Assembly: GCA_024401275.1 (NCBI GenBank)
Contig: JAKSLJ010000002.1
Coordinates: forward strand, 1 to 64,000
Direction of reading: 5' to 3'
Length of the DNA stretch: 64,000 bases
DNA from: Bacteroidaceae bacterium
GTDB taxonomy: Bacteria; Bacteroidota; Bacteroidia; Bacteroidales; Bacteroidaceae
In this document: piece by piece, positions 42,862 to 51,174 of the stretch
Position numbering within the stretch: the first letter of the stretch is position 1
Layout: every line of letters starts with the position of its first letter
Translations under genes and position numbers: made by a program
The notes under the pieces: generated by a model
Seen by the model: the letters and a program-made list of their open reading frames with translations, nothing else
Database searches by the model: none
What the model was told of the DNA's origin: nothing

Positions 42862-43902
42862 ATGAATATACAATCAGTCCCCCATCGCTTCATTCTTCCA
42901 AAGAAAGGCGTGAAGCACACATGTCCTTATTGTGGTAGCAGAAAATCTTTCAGACGATATGTTGATGCTACCACAGGTCTTGAACTCTCTGACAACTGCG
43001 GTATCTGCGACCACAAGAACCGATGTGGCGCAAACTATCCACCTCGTGAACTCTTCCGCGATCATCCAGAGCTGCGCCCCGACGACATGAGCCGCGATTA
43101 TCCGAATGTAGGGCGAGGATTTCCGAGCCGCGATTATCCGCAAGTAGGGCGAGGATTTCCGAGCCGCGATTCAGGTTTTATTCGCGCAAACGGCTCACAA
43201 ATGTTCGCCCTACAAAGCAACGAGTACCATCAGACCGAGTTCTTCCCTTTTGAATGGGCTGAGAAGGCGACAAGCCGTGAGAGCACTTTCAGCCGATGGT
43301 TCATGCAGCTTCCTTACGCCGAAGAGACAAAGCGGAAGGTGCTGGCGGAGTATTATGTAGGCGGAACGGAGAAGGATATTGTTGTCCGTGGCGTGAACTA
43401 TGGTCCGGCAGCAATCTTCTGGATGATAGACGAGCAGGAGCGGGTGCATGACGCTAAGCTGATTGCATACAAAGGCGACGGACATCGGGCAGAAGGTTGG
43501 GGCAACTCCATTCGCTCAATCTGCGAGAAGACGAAGAAAGGTCCGCAACTGGAGCAGACGGAAAAAGTGCTGTTCGGCTTGCATCTCATAAACCGCTATC
43601 CCGACAAGGTTGTTTGCATAGTCGAGAGCGAGAAGTCGGCACTCATCTGCGCTTGCCATTATCCGGATTATGTCTGGCTTGCTACAGGCGGTTGCGGCAA
43701 CCTTCAGCCGCAGAAGCTCCAGCCGCTTATGAACCGCACCATTGTGGTTTATCCTGACAGCGGAGAATACCATAAGTGGAGCGAGCGAATGAAGGAAAGC
43801 GGCCACAGGCAATATACCATAGTAAACCTGCTTGAGCGCTACGATCCGAATACGGATATAGCCGATGTTATTCTCGGAGAGGCAAAGCCCCCAAAAGCCT
43901 AA
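42862..43902 (+). CDS. DUF6371-like zinc-finger/Toprim primase-related protein
   Basis: The N-terminus carries a zinc ribbon HTCPYCGSRKSFRRYVD with a second Cys pair (DNCGICDHKNRC). The C-terminal half has KVVCIVESEKSALICA, ATGGCGNL and TIVVYPDSGEYHKW, resembling a Toprim domain as in plasmid and phage primases. A helicase-like ATPase gene precedes it. Residues of about 83-115 (VGRGFPSRD twice) are translated family A palindrome sequence inserted in frame between the zinc-binding and central parts. Downstream the frame ends in another truncated repeat (EAKPPKA). Confidence 0.78.
   Translation: MNIQSVPHRFILPKKGVKHTCPYCGSRKSFRRYVDATTGLELSDNCGICDHKNRCGANYPPRELFRDHPELRPDDMSRDYPNVGRGFPSRDYPQVGRGFPSRDSGFIRANGSQMFALQSNEYHQTEFFPFEWAEKATSRESTFSRWFMQLPYAEETKRKVLAEYYVGGTEKDIVVRGVNYGPAAIFWMIDEQERVHDAKLIAYKGDGHRAEGWGNSIRSICEKTKKGPQLEQTEKVLFGLHLINRYPDKVVCIVESEKSALICACHYPDYVWLATGGCGNLQPQKLQPLMNRTIVVYPDSGEYHKWSERMKESGHRQYTIVNLLERYDPNTDIADVILGEAKPPKA
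43108..43213. repeat. Family A palindrome inserted in frame in the primase-like gene
   Basis: Two direct copies of the left arm (43108-43130 and 43144-43166) and one diverged right arm (43191-43213) surround the typical centre. The direct arms encode VGRGFPSRD twice, with no stop introduced. Confidence 0.92.
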
Positions 43903-44057
43903 CCAAGCCTTGACCTACGGTCTAGCCTGCTTCCGTTCGGCAAAATGAAGCCTGCTTCATTCTGCTCTCACTTACTCGCAGCCTTGACCAAAGGGAAGGA
44001 TGTTAATATGGATTGAAGGTGGCAAAAAGTGCACAAAGGGGGCTGACCCCTTTGTGT
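43901..44057. repeat. Composite of family D fragments and family C copy 3
   Basis: AACCAAGCCTTGACC at 43901 and GCCTTGACCAAAGGGAAGGATGTTAA at 43981-44006 are family D pieces. GCACAAAGGGGGCTGACCCC and TTTGTGT at 44031-44057 are a family C palindrome. There is no gene in 43903-44301. Confidence 0.8.
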
Positions 44058-44078
44058 AAAATTTCCCAAAATCGCCGC

Positions 44079-44195
44079 ATTGGAAACGACACCCCATGGT
44101 GTCGTTAAACCGCCGCAAAGAAAATTTCGCCAAGCAAATACAGCCGAACAAAATCCGCGCATTAACGACGTTATGAGGCGTCGTTTCCAAAAAGC
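44079..44195. repeat. BIME-like pair of inverted palindromes
   Basis: TTGGAAACGACACC..GTCGTTAA near 44079-44109 and the complement of a close relative near 44161-44195 face each other. Each is itself palindromic (AACGACACC with GGTGTCGTT; AACGACG with CGTCGTT). Two REP-like units in opposite orientation around a spacer is the layout called BIME in enterobacteria. Confidence 0.8.
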
Positions 44196-44209
44196 CACAA
44201 AACAAACAA

Positions 44210-44250
44210 AAAGAATCCCATGCCAATTTCTGACATGGGAATCTTCTGTT
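44210..44250 (-). terminator. Terminator of the HU-like gene
   Basis: TCCCATG pairs with CATGGGA. The minus-strand side is followed by TTTTTGTTTGTTTT. Confidence 0.7.
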
Positions 44251-44266
44251 TGTACTCACAAGCCTA

Positions 44267-44304
44267 TTAAACATCCTTCCCTTTGGGAAGGCTTGGTTAG
44301 GCTA
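44267..44304. repeat. Family D palindrome at the end of the HU-like gene
   Basis: ATTAAACATCCTTCCCTTTGGGAAGGCTTGGTTAGGCT is present, and its end supplies the bases of the HU-like stop codon. The inverse of the same sequence sits at the start of rsmG (45576-45612). Confidence 0.9.
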
Positions 44305-44703
44305 CTCAATCGAGTACTTCTCCTGCTCCTTCATCTTCACAGCCTGAGCGATCTGAGTGCTTGAGAGGCGACCGGTAGAACGCACCTTCATCTGGAGGCT
44401 GCGGATCTTGTCTGGCGTTGCCTCGTTGGCTGTGTCGGATGGCTTACAGTGGCAGCTGAGGTAGAAAATCGCGAGGTCATCGAGCTTCACCTTCTTGCCA
44501 TTAAGCAACTGCTCCTTGACGCAAGAAATTAGCGCCTTGAGAACGCCGTAGATTTGTGCCTCAGAGAAACCGCAGTTGTGCTCTGCCATGTGTTGTGCCA
44601 TGTCGGCGAGGTCGAGGGTGTCGTTCGCCTTTACTCGGATGAACCACTTACCGTTTGCACCTTCTAGGGTGCTTTTTGACTGATACTTCTGATAATTAAG
44701 CAT
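44302..44703 (-). CDS. HU-like DNA-binding protein (Bacteroidales HU-HIG type)
   Basis: The 133-residue protein begins MLNYQKYQSKSTLEGANGKWFIRVKA and has VKEQLLNGKKVKLDDLAIFYLS, typical of the divergent HU-like proteins that are numerous in Bacteroides and Prevotella and often accompany smalltalk/amidase genes. It probably binds DNA as a dimer. The C-terminal tail (QIAQAVKMKEQEKYSIE) is charged. Confidence 0.85.
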   Translation of the reverse strand: MLNYQKYQSKSTLEGANGKWFIRVKANDTLDLADMAQHMAEHNCGFSEAQIYGVLKALISCVKEQLLNGKKVKLDDLAIFYLSCHCKPSDTANEATPDKIRSLQMKVRSTGRLSSTQIAQAVKMKEQEKYSIE

Positions 44704-44904
44704 CTTTTTCTCCTTTCTTTTTTAAACCCTGGTTCTTGTTTCCGTTTTTTGAGAACCAAAGGAAATTAAACATTCGGTTGTGTGAAATAAGAGAAACGTT
44801 CAGTCTCTGCAGCGGCGTGCGTAACTCTCTCATTTTCACGGTACAAAGTTACGAAAATTTATTGAAATACGCAAGTTTTTTAGCATTTTTTTTTCATGTA
44901 AAAC

Positions 44905-44965
44905 AAAGAAATTTCCCTAAGGGAAACATGTCGTAATACTTAGGGAAATATATCGTAATCCTTTG
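44905..44965. repeat. CCTAAGG-type repeat, second copy
   Basis: The complement of this segment reads as two GGATTACGA..TTTCCCTAAG units followed by CCCTTAGGGAAATTT, the arrangement found upstream of clpB. The rest of 44704-44967 has a T-rich stretch and nothing else recognisable. Confidence 0.7.
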
Positions 44966-44967
44966 GT

Positions 44968-45627
44968 TTATACCGGACAATAGATAAGAAACTTTTCCTT
45001 GAACCATTCTTCGTCTGGGAAGAATGAGGTGAGTTCAGTCTTCTCAACGATGTTGCGGAAAGGCTTCAACTCCTCGTCAAGATTACCGCCCTTGAGCACG
45101 ATGACACCATTAGGGTAGGCGTTCTTCTGCTCCTTCTTGTCGATGTTCTTGCGAACAATCTTCATGAGGTCTGGCATCGGCATAACGGCGCGAGAGACGA
45201 CAAACTCGTACTTGCCCTTTTCTTCCTCGCCACGACGCTGAACGGCAGTGACATTCTTCAGTCCGCAAGCTGCGATAACCTCGTTGCAGACGCGAATCTT
45301 CTTGCCCGTTCCGTCAATGAGCGTAAACTGACATTCTGGGAACATGATGGCCAAAGGAATGCCAGGGAAACCGCCGCCTGTGCCGAAGTCAAGAATCTTC
45401 GTGCCCGGACGGAAGGTAATGGCTTTCGCTATGGCAAGAGAATGCAGCACATGATGGAGGTAAAGATTGTCAATATCCTTGCGGGAAATGACGTTTATCT
45501 TTGCGTTCCAGTCACGATAAAGCGAATCAAGCAGCGCAAATTGCTCGCGCTGCTTTTCTGTGATATTTGGGAAGAGCCTAACCAAGCCTTCCCAAAGGGA
45601 AGGATGTTTAATAGTTGTATCGTTCAT
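44968..45627 (-). CDS. rsmG: 16S rRNA (guanine-527-N7)-methyltransferase
   Basis: The AdoMet-binding segment is ILDFGTGGGFPGIPLAIMF, and DNLYLHHVLHSLAIAKAI precedes it, typical of RsmG/GidB. It methylates G527 of 16S rRNA. The 219-residue length is near normal, but the N-terminus MNDTTIKHPSLWEGLVRLF is not: IKHPSLWEGLVRL is the translation of a family D palindrome, and the conserved part begins at FPNITEKQ. The repeat has thus become the first 19 codons, including the region just after the start. Confidence 0.94.
   Translation of the reverse strand: MNDTTIKHPSLWEGLVRLFPNITEKQREQFALLDSLYRDWNAKINVISRKDIDNLYLHHVLHSLAIAKAITFRPGTKILDFGTGGGFPGIPLAIMFPECQFTLIDGTGKKIRVCNEVIAACGLKNVTAVQRRGEEEKGKYEFVVSRAVMPMPDLMKIVRKNIDKKEQKNAYPNGVIVLKGGNLDEELKPFRNIVEKTELTSFFPDEEWFKEKFLIYCPV
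45576..45612. repeat. Family D palindrome forming the 5' end of rsmG
   Basis: It reads AGCCTAACCAAGCCTTCCC..GGGAAGGATGTTTAAT, the inverse of 44267-44304. It lies inside the rsmG coding frame, 15 bp after the start codon. Confidence 0.92.
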
Positions 45628-45742
45628 AAGAACCTAACCCTGTTTTCCTAAGGGGAGGATGTTTTGTGTGTTTGTTAGTTGACAATATTTATGTTTCTAA
45701 ATCGGTTGCAATTATTTAACACCGAATAACAAAAGTAATAAA

Positions 45743-45776
45743 CAACCCTCCCTTGGGGAGGGCTTGGGTGGGCTTC
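45743..45776. repeat. Family D palindrome after pyrF
   Basis: AACCCTCCCTTGGGGAGGGCTTGGGTGGGCTTC ends immediately before the pyrF stop codon (minus-strand gene) and may act as its terminator. Confidence 0.8.
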
Positions 45777-45777
45777 T

Positions 45778-46587
45778 TTACATGATTGCTGCCATCTGCT
45801 CTGCAACCTTCTTAGCTGCTTCGCCAGCCTTTTCAGCGAAGTCCTCGCCGTTAGAAGCGTAGATGATGCCGCGTGAAGAGTTTACGAGGAGACCGCAGTC
45901 TTCAATCCAACCGTACTTGCAAACTTCCTCGAGCGAACCGCCCTGAGCGCCAACGCCAGGAACGAGGAGGAATGAGTTAGGAGCAACGGCACGGATGTCC
46001 TTGAACATCTCGCCACGAGTAGCACCGACAACATACATCATGTTCTCGTCGTTGCCCCACTGCTGTGAGCGCTTGATAACCTTCTCGAAGAGGCGCTCGC
46101 CATCCTTGTCTTCTGTAAGCTGGAAGTCGAAAGACCCCTTGTTTGAAGTGAGTGCAAGAAGGATTACCCAGTGGCCTTCGCTGATGAAAGGAGTTACTGA
46201 ATCTTCGCCCATGTAAGGTGCGATTGTGAGGGCGTCAACATTATACTCCTCGAAAAATGTCTTAGCGTACATCTTTGAAGTGTTGCCGATGTCACCACGC
46301 TTTGCGTCAGCGATGATGAAGTGGTTTGGATAGTTCTCCTGAAGATACTTCACTGTCTTCTCGAAAGCCATAAGTCCCTTCACGCCGTAAGCTTCATAGA
46401 AAGCGAGGTTTGGCTTGTACGAAACGCAGTACTGTGCAGTAGCGTCGATGATAGCTTTGTTGAAGGCAAAGATTGGATCTTCCTCCTGAAGCAAATGCTG
46501 AGGAATCTTGTTGAGGTCTACATCGAGACCTACGCAAAGGAATGATTTCTTTGCAAATATCTGAGATACGAGTTCTTTTCTAGTCAT
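45778..46587 (-). CDS. pyrF: Orotidine 5'-phosphate decarboxylase (group 2)
   Basis: The enzyme makes UMP from OMP. The 269-residue protein has [24 protein letters not shown] and the catalytic segment [16 protein letters not shown], with [10 protein letters not shown] near the C-terminus. This is the longer 'group 2' form common in Bacteroidetes and mycobacteria. It is the last gene of a run with a small membrane protein and prfA. Confidence 0.95.
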   Translation of the reverse strand: MTRKELVSQIFAKKSFLCVGLDVDLNKIPQHLLQEEDPIFAFNKAIIDATAQYCVSYKPNLAFYEAYGVKGLMAFEKTVKYLQENYPNHFIIADAKRGDIGNTSKMYAKTFFEEYNVDALTIAPYMGEDSVTPFISEGHWVILLALTSNKGSFDFQLTEDKDGERLFEKVIKRSQQWGNDENMMYVVGATRGEMFKDIRAVAPNSFLLVPGVGAQGGSLEEVCKYGWIEDCGLLVNSSRGIIYASNGEDFAEKAGEAAKKVAEQMAAIM

Positions 46588-46589
46588 TG

Positions 46590-46826
46590 TTATCTGTTTT
46601 TAATTCTTTTTATAATGTTCCAAGCCGCTGCAAGCGCTATCTCCGTAACGATAATGAGAGCAAACAAAATAAGGCTATCTTTCCAAAAGGAGTCATAACT
46701 AAACCACTCTACATGGATATAATTAGCCACAAAGAAGGTAATCAATATAATGAAAAACTCCTCACGTTTTGCCTTGTTGGTGAATGTTGTCCTCCAATCG
46801 TTCTTTACATCATTCCAAAATCCCAT
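46590..46826 (-). CDS. Small membrane protein, unknown
   Basis: The 78-residue product has two hydrophobic segments ([16 protein letters not shown] and [19 protein letters not shown]) joined by a short loop, and an amphipathic N-terminus ([23 protein letters not shown]). It sits 2 bp upstream of pyrF on the same strand and probably belongs to the same transcript. The function is unknown. Confidence 0.65.
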   Translation of the reverse strand: MGFWNDVKNDWRTTFTNKAKREEFFIILITFFVANYIHVEWFSYDSFWKDSLILFALIIVTEIALAAAWNIIKRIKNR

Positions 46827-46884
46827 AGTCTTATTTTCTTTGGTAATGAGTCTATTTTATATTGCAATAAGAGATGTTTTACAC

Positions 46885-47988
46885 TTACAGTTCTGCTTCT
46901 TTCATTCTTTCGGTGTTCTCGGCAACTGTGAGGGCGTCGATCATATCCTGGATATTGCCACCGAGGAAACCTTGCAAGTCATGGGTTGTGAAGCCGATGC
47001 GGTGGTCTGTTACGCGACCTTGAGGGAAGTTGTATGTGCGGATTTTTGCTGAGCGGTCGCCGGAAGAAACGAGACTCTTACGACGGCTTGCAATATCGTC
47101 AACATACTTCTGATGTTCCTTATCATATATATATGTACGCAAGCGAGCGAGGGCACGTTCCTTGTTCTTAGGCTGGTCGCGGGTTTCAGTACACTCGATG
47201 AGAATCTCTTCCACCTCGCCAGTGTTAGGGTTCTTCCACATATAACGCGCACGAACACCAGACTCAACCTTGTTGACATTCTGGCCGCCGGCACCAGAAG
47301 AACGGAAAGTATCCCACTTGATTTCACCTTCGTTGATGTTTACTTCGAAAGGATCAGCCTCTGGAAGTACGGCAACAGTGGCAGCAGATGTCTGCATACG
47401 ACCGTTAGATTCCGTTACAGGCACACGCTGAACGCGGTGAACACCTGATTCATACTTCAGTACGCCATAGACATTTTCGCCTGAAACGGCAAAGTCTATC
47501 TCCTTGAATCCGCCGACAGCACCTTCGGAAACATCGGTTACAGAGAGGTTCCAACCCTTGGATTCGCAGAACGCCTTGTACATTTTGAAGATGTCGCCAG
47601 CAAAAAGACAAGCTTCATCGCCACCAGTTCCAGCACGGATTTCCATCTGAACATTCTTTGCGTCCTCTGGGTCCTTTGGAACGAGGGCAATCTTTATCTC
47701 TTCTTCAAGCTGTGGCTGAAGTTCTTCGTTTGCAGCAAGTTCTTCGCGAGCCATTTCCTTCATGTCAGGGTCCGACTCGTTCATGATGATATCCTTTGCT
47801 TCTGCGATGCCATTGAGACACGCCACATACTTTGCGCGAAGCTTCATTATGTCTTCAAGATCCTTGTATTCGCGAGTAAGCTTCACATAACGCTGCTGAT
47901 CGGAAATGACCGAAGGGTCAGTGATGAGCGTGGAAACTTCCTCGTAGCGGCTTTCAAGGCCGTCAAGTTTTTGTAGTAGTGAGTTCAT
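46885..47988 (-). CDS. prfA: Peptide chain release factor 1
   Basis: RF1 ends translation at UAA and UAG. The 367-residue protein has the GGQ motif in SSGAGGQNVNKVES, which reaches the peptidyl-transferase centre, and VHRVQRVPVTESNGRMQTSAA in domain 2. The length is normal. It precedes the small membrane protein and pyrF on the same strand. Confidence 0.96.
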   Translation of the reverse strand: MNSLLQKLDGLESRYEEVSTLITDPSVISDQQRYVKLTREYKDLEDIMKLRAKYVACLNGIAEAKDIIMNESDPDMKEMAREELAANEELQPQLEEEIKIALVPKDPEDAKNVQMEIRAGTGGDEACLFAGDIFKMYKAFCESKGWNLSVTDVSEGAVGGFKEIDFAVSGENVYGVLKYESGVHRVQRVPVTESNGRMQTSAATVAVLPEADPFEVNINEGEIKWDTFRSSGAGGQNVNKVESGVRARYMWKNPNTGEVEEILIECTETRDQPKNKERALARLRTYIYDKEHQKYVDDIASRRKSLVSSGDRSAKIRTYNFPQGRVTDHRIGFTTHDLQGFLGGNIQDMIDALTVAENTERMKEAEL

Positions 47989-47999
47989 ATTTCGCCCCC

Positions 48000-48147
48000 C
48001 TCTAACTCCCCCACAAGGGGAGGACCTTAAATTAGTTTTGCCAATAGGGGGAAAGGTCTGTGTTTGAATAAGTAACGGCTCGGAAATCCTCGCCCTACAA
48101 AGGTAATTCGTCTAAGCCCTCCCTTGTGGGGAGGGTTTGGGTGGGGT
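48000..48147. repeat. Repeat composite: two family D palindromes around one family A arm
   Basis: CTCCCCCACAAGGGGAGGAC near 48005-48025 and CCCTCCCTTGTGGGGAGGG near 48116-48135 face each other. Between them, 48076-48098 is a family A right arm (CGGCTCGGAAATCC...). The stretch fills the gap between prfA and purM and ends at the purM stop. Confidence 0.85.
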
Positions 48148-49317
48148 CTAGTATTCAAAAACTCCGTTCTCGGAAGTGATAGTGAGGTGCTTGTGATCAC
48201 TTTCCTCTATGCGACCGATGATCTGAGCGTCGATGTTGAAAGACTTGCTGATCTCGATAACCTGCTCAGCCTTTTCTGCAGGAAGATAAACCTCAAGACG
48301 ATGGCCCATGTTGAACACCTTGTACATTTCCTTCCAGTCAGTCTTGCTCTGCTCCTGAATAGTGCGGAAGAGTGGTGGGATAGGGAAGAGGTTGTCCTTG
48401 ATGACGTGGCAGTTGTCGCCAACGAAATGGAGAACCTTTGTCTGTGCACCGCCAGAGCAATGTACCATACCGTGGATGTCAGAACGCATAGCGTCAAGAA
48501 GCTTCTTCACTACAGGAGCGTAAGTACGAGTAGCAGAAAGCACGAGCTTGCCAGCGTCGAGTGGTGAACCTTCAACAGCGTCAGTAAGCTTCAAACCACC
48601 AGAATAAACGAGATCTTCTGGTACATCGCCGTCGAAACTTTCAGGATATTTCTCTGCAAGATACTTTGAGAATACATCGTGACGAGCAGAAGTAAGACCA
48701 TTGCTGCCCATACCGCCGTTGTATTCCTTCTCGTAAGTAGCCTGACCGTAAGAAGCAAGACCTACGATAACATCGCCCGGCTGGATGTTTGCATTGTCAA
48801 CAACATCGCTGCGCTTCATACGACAAGTGACTGTAGAGTCAACGATGATGGTGCGAACGAGGTCGCCAACATCAGCTGTCTCACCGCCAGTGGCATAAAC
48901 GCCAACGCCCATCTCACGAAGTTCTGCGAGGAGTTCGTCGGTACCGTTGATGATGGCAGAGATAACTTCTCCTGGCACCTTGAGCTTGTTGCGTCCGATA
49001 GTGCTTGACACGAGGATATTGTCGGTAGCACCAACGCAGAGGAGGTCATCAATGTTCATGATGAGAGCATCCTGTGCGATGCCTTTCCAAACGGAAAGAT
49101 CGCCAGTCTCTTTCCAGTAAAGGTAAGCGAGTGACGACTTAGTGCCTGCACCGTCAGCGTGCATGATGTTGCAATACTCAGGATCTCCGCCAAGAATATC
49201 AGGGATAATCTTGCAGAAAGCCTTTGGATAAAGACCTTTGTCGATGTTCTTGATAGCGTTGTGAACATCTTCTTTCGCAGCCGATACGCCGCGAAGCATG
49301 TATCTATTTGTACTCAT
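48148..49317 (-). CDS. purM: Phosphoribosylformylglycinamidine cyclo-ligase (AIR synthase)
   Basis: PurM closes the imidazole ring of AIR in purine synthesis. The 389-residue protein has HADGAGTKSSLAYLYW, MNIDDLLCVGA, YATGGETADVGDLVRT and NMGHRLEVYLPAEKAE, the standard PurM blocks. It is longer than the E. coli enzyme (about 345), as in other Bacteroidetes. It lies downstream of aroE on the same strand, separated by a family B hairpin. Confidence 0.94.
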   Translation of the reverse strand: MSTNRYMLRGVSAAKEDVHNAIKNIDKGLYPKAFCKIIPDILGGDPEYCNIMHADGAGTKSSLAYLYWKETGDLSVWKGIAQDALIMNIDDLLCVGATDNILVSSTIGRNKLKVPGEVISAIINGTDELLAELREMGVGVYATGGETADVGDLVRTIIVDSTVTCRMKRSDVVDNANIQPGDVIVGLASYGQATYEKEYNGGMGSNGLTSARHDVFSKYLAEKYPESFDGDVPEDLVYSGGLKLTDAVEGSPLDAGKLVLSATRTYAPVVKKLLDAMRSDIHGMVHCSGGAQTKVLHFVGDNCHVIKDNLFPIPPLFRTIQEQSKTDWKEMYKVFNMGHRLEVYLPAEKAEQVIEISKSFNIDAQIIGRIEESDHKHLTITSENGVFEY

Positions 49318-49332
49318 TTTCGATATTTTGGA

Positions 49333-49362
49333 CCGAAGCGGACGCTTCGGGAACTGTGGCTA
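49333..49362. repeat. Family B hairpin between aroE and purM
   Basis: CCGAAGCGGACGCTTCGG (8-bp stem, GA centre) is followed by GAACTGTGGCTA. The final CTA is the complement of the aroE stop codon, so the element overlaps the end of aroE. Confidence 0.9.
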
Positions 49363-50109
49363 TTTGCGGATGCCGTTCCAGAACTCCCAGCTTGCGAAGG
49401 CTTGGAGAAGAAGCATTTCGAGACCGTTCTTTGTCTTTGCACCATACTTTGCTCCGTTCTTCATGAAGAGTGTCTGGTCTGGATTGTAGATGAGATCGTA
49501 GAGAATGTTGTGGTTGTCCATAGCCTCGTAAGGAAGGTTTGGACATTCGTCAATGTGAGGATACATACCGCAAGGTGTGCAATTTACGATGACATTGTAT
49601 TCCTTGATGACCTCGGGAGTTATTGATTCGTATTGGATTGTGCCTGGACGCTGATAGCGGCTAACATAGACAGGTTCGATGCCTAGCTGTTGCAATCCGT
49701 AGAAGATAGCCTTTGAAGCACCGCCTGTACCAAGTACGAGAGCCTTTTTGTGATATGGCATGAGCATTGGTTTGATGCTCTCTGTGAAGCCGATGACATC
49801 ACTATTGTAGCCTGTTAAGACGGTTTTGTTTCCCGTGCTTTCAACCTTGATGACGTTTACGGCGCCGATAGCACGAGCTTCAGGGCTAATGTGGTCAAGA
49901 AATTGCATGACCTTCTCCTTGTATGGAATTGTTACATTGAGTCCTTTCAGTTCTGGATTCATGGCGAGGATTTCAAGAAAATTGTCGATTGACGAAATCT
50001 CGAAATTGATGTACTCAGCATCAATGTTCTCATTCTCAAACTTTTCGTTGAAGTAACCTATCGAGAATGAATGTCCTAAAGGATAACCGATTAGTCCGTA
50101 TTTGTCCAT
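49360..50109 (-). CDS. aroE: Shikimate dehydrogenase
   Basis: The 249-residue protein starts MDKYGLIGYPLGHSFS, the substrate-binding N-terminus, has GLNVTIPYKEKV with the catalytic Lys, the NADP loop ALVLGTGGASKAIFYGL, and IVNCTPCGMYP. It reduces dehydroshikimate in aromatic amino acid synthesis. It lies between ubiE and purM on the same strand. Confidence 0.94.
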   Translation of the reverse strand: MDKYGLIGYPLGHSFSIGYFNEKFENENIDAEYINFEISSIDNFLEILAMNPELKGLNVTIPYKEKVMQFLDHISPEARAIGAVNVIKVESTGNKTVLTGYNSDVIGFTESIKPMLMPYHKKALVLGTGGASKAIFYGLQQLGIEPVYVSRYQRPGTIQYESITPEVIKEYNVIVNCTPCGMYPHIDECPNLPYEAMDNHNILYDLIYNPDQTLFMKNGAKYGAKTKNGLEMLLLQAFASWEFWNGIRK

Positions 50110-50122
50110 AATGTTTATTTTT

Positions 50123-50227
50123 AGGCCGGCGTTAAGCCGGGAGGGGGGGCTCTATTTGAGACCGGCGGGAAAGTGCCGGGAACTGTGGCTATGAAACCGA
50201 AAGCGAAACTTTCGGGAACGTTGGCGG
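50123..50227. repeat. Three family B hairpins between ubiE and aroE
   Basis: CCGGC..GCCGG (50126-50140), CCGGC..GCCGG followed by GAACTGTGGCTAT (50162-50192), and CCGAAAG..CTTTCGG followed by GAACGTTGGCG (50197-50226). Stems differ but the tail after the second and third is the same as elsewhere. Confidence 0.85.
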
Positions 50228-50230
50228 GCT

Positions 50231-51004
50231 TTATTTCTCTATGAGGTAAAGCGTGCAGATGCCGAATGTCAGACGTTTGAAAGAGACTTTTGAAAAGCCT
50301 GCTTTCTTGACAATCTCAGTCATCATTTCACCTTGTGGGAATGCCTCTATTGAATGAACGAGATAGTCGTAGGAATTTTTGTCATTGGCAATCATTCGTC
50401 CTATCAGAGGAAGAAACGTGTGCGAATAGATTCTGAAGAGTTGCTTCATTGGAAATACTATTGGTTCGGATAGTTCCAATATGGCAAACACTCCGTTTGG
50501 CCTCAATACGCGACGAATCTCCAAAAGGGCAGCATCCAGGTTCTCAAAATTTCTTATGCCGAATGACGTTGTGATGATGTCGAAACTTTCATCTGCAAAA
50601 GTCATCTTTGTGGCATCTTCCTTACTGAAAGAGATAACCTTGTCCAGCTTTTCTTTCGCAACCTTTTCCCTTCCAACAGCCATCATTCCTTCCGAAATAT
50701 CAACGCCAATGACCGACTTTGGATTCAGTCTCTTTGCTTCAAGAATTGCAAGATCGCCTGTGCCGGTTGCGATGTCAAGAATATCTGCGCCTTTTTGCTG
50801 TCTGTTAATAGGAATTTCTGTAAGCTTTTGCGCAAAAGGATGGATGCTTCTTATCAGTTTATTTCGCCAATATCGGTCAATGCCTAACGACATGAAATGG
50901 TTAATCTTATCGTATGTTTTGGCTATACTGTCAAACATACGTGATACTTGTTTACCCTTATTTTCGTTGCCTCCGAATGGCAGAACCTTTTCTTGCTGAT
51001 ACAT
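50231..51004 (-). CDS. ubiE: Demethylmenaquinone methyltransferase (UbiE/MenG)
   Basis: The enzyme carries out the final C-methylation of menaquinone. The 257-residue protein has VSRMFDSIAKTYDKINHFMSLGIDRYWR, the family signature at the N-terminus, the AdoMet loop DILDIATGTGDLAI, and LRPNGVFAILELSEP. Only the menaquinone substrate is expected in Bacteroidales. The start is ATG at 51004, with MYQQEKVLPF as N-terminus. The coding stop abuts the family B repeat. Confidence 0.94.
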   Translation of the reverse strand: MYQQEKVLPFGGNENKGKQVSRMFDSIAKTYDKINHFMSLGIDRYWRNKLIRSIHPFAQKLTEIPINRQQKGADILDIATGTGDLAILEAKRLNPKSVIGVDISEGMMAVGREKVAKEKLDKVISFSKEDATKMTFADESFDIITTSFGIRNFENLDAALLEIRRVLRPNGVFAILELSEPIVFPMKQLFRIYSHTFLPLIGRMIANDKNSYDYLVHSIEAFPQGEMMTEIVKKAGFSKVSFKRLTFGICTLYLIEK

Positions 51005-51174
51005 TATCCTTCTTTTATGTCACGAAAATTTGGTTGCAAATTTACAAAAGTTTTTCTTTTTTTTGTACAAATGAGGCTTTTTTTTGCGTTTTGCTCCTTA
51101 ATGATATGCTTTATGATAATGAGCAGACGCTGTGGCAAGTATAAAAAGCTGGGATTTATGTCTTATTTAGCCTA

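Noticed and set aside
37158-44703. Complete prophage
   Set aside because: There are no capsid, portal, terminase, tail or integrase genes. Only an M15 peptidase, smalltalk, HU-like and helicase-primase genes are present.
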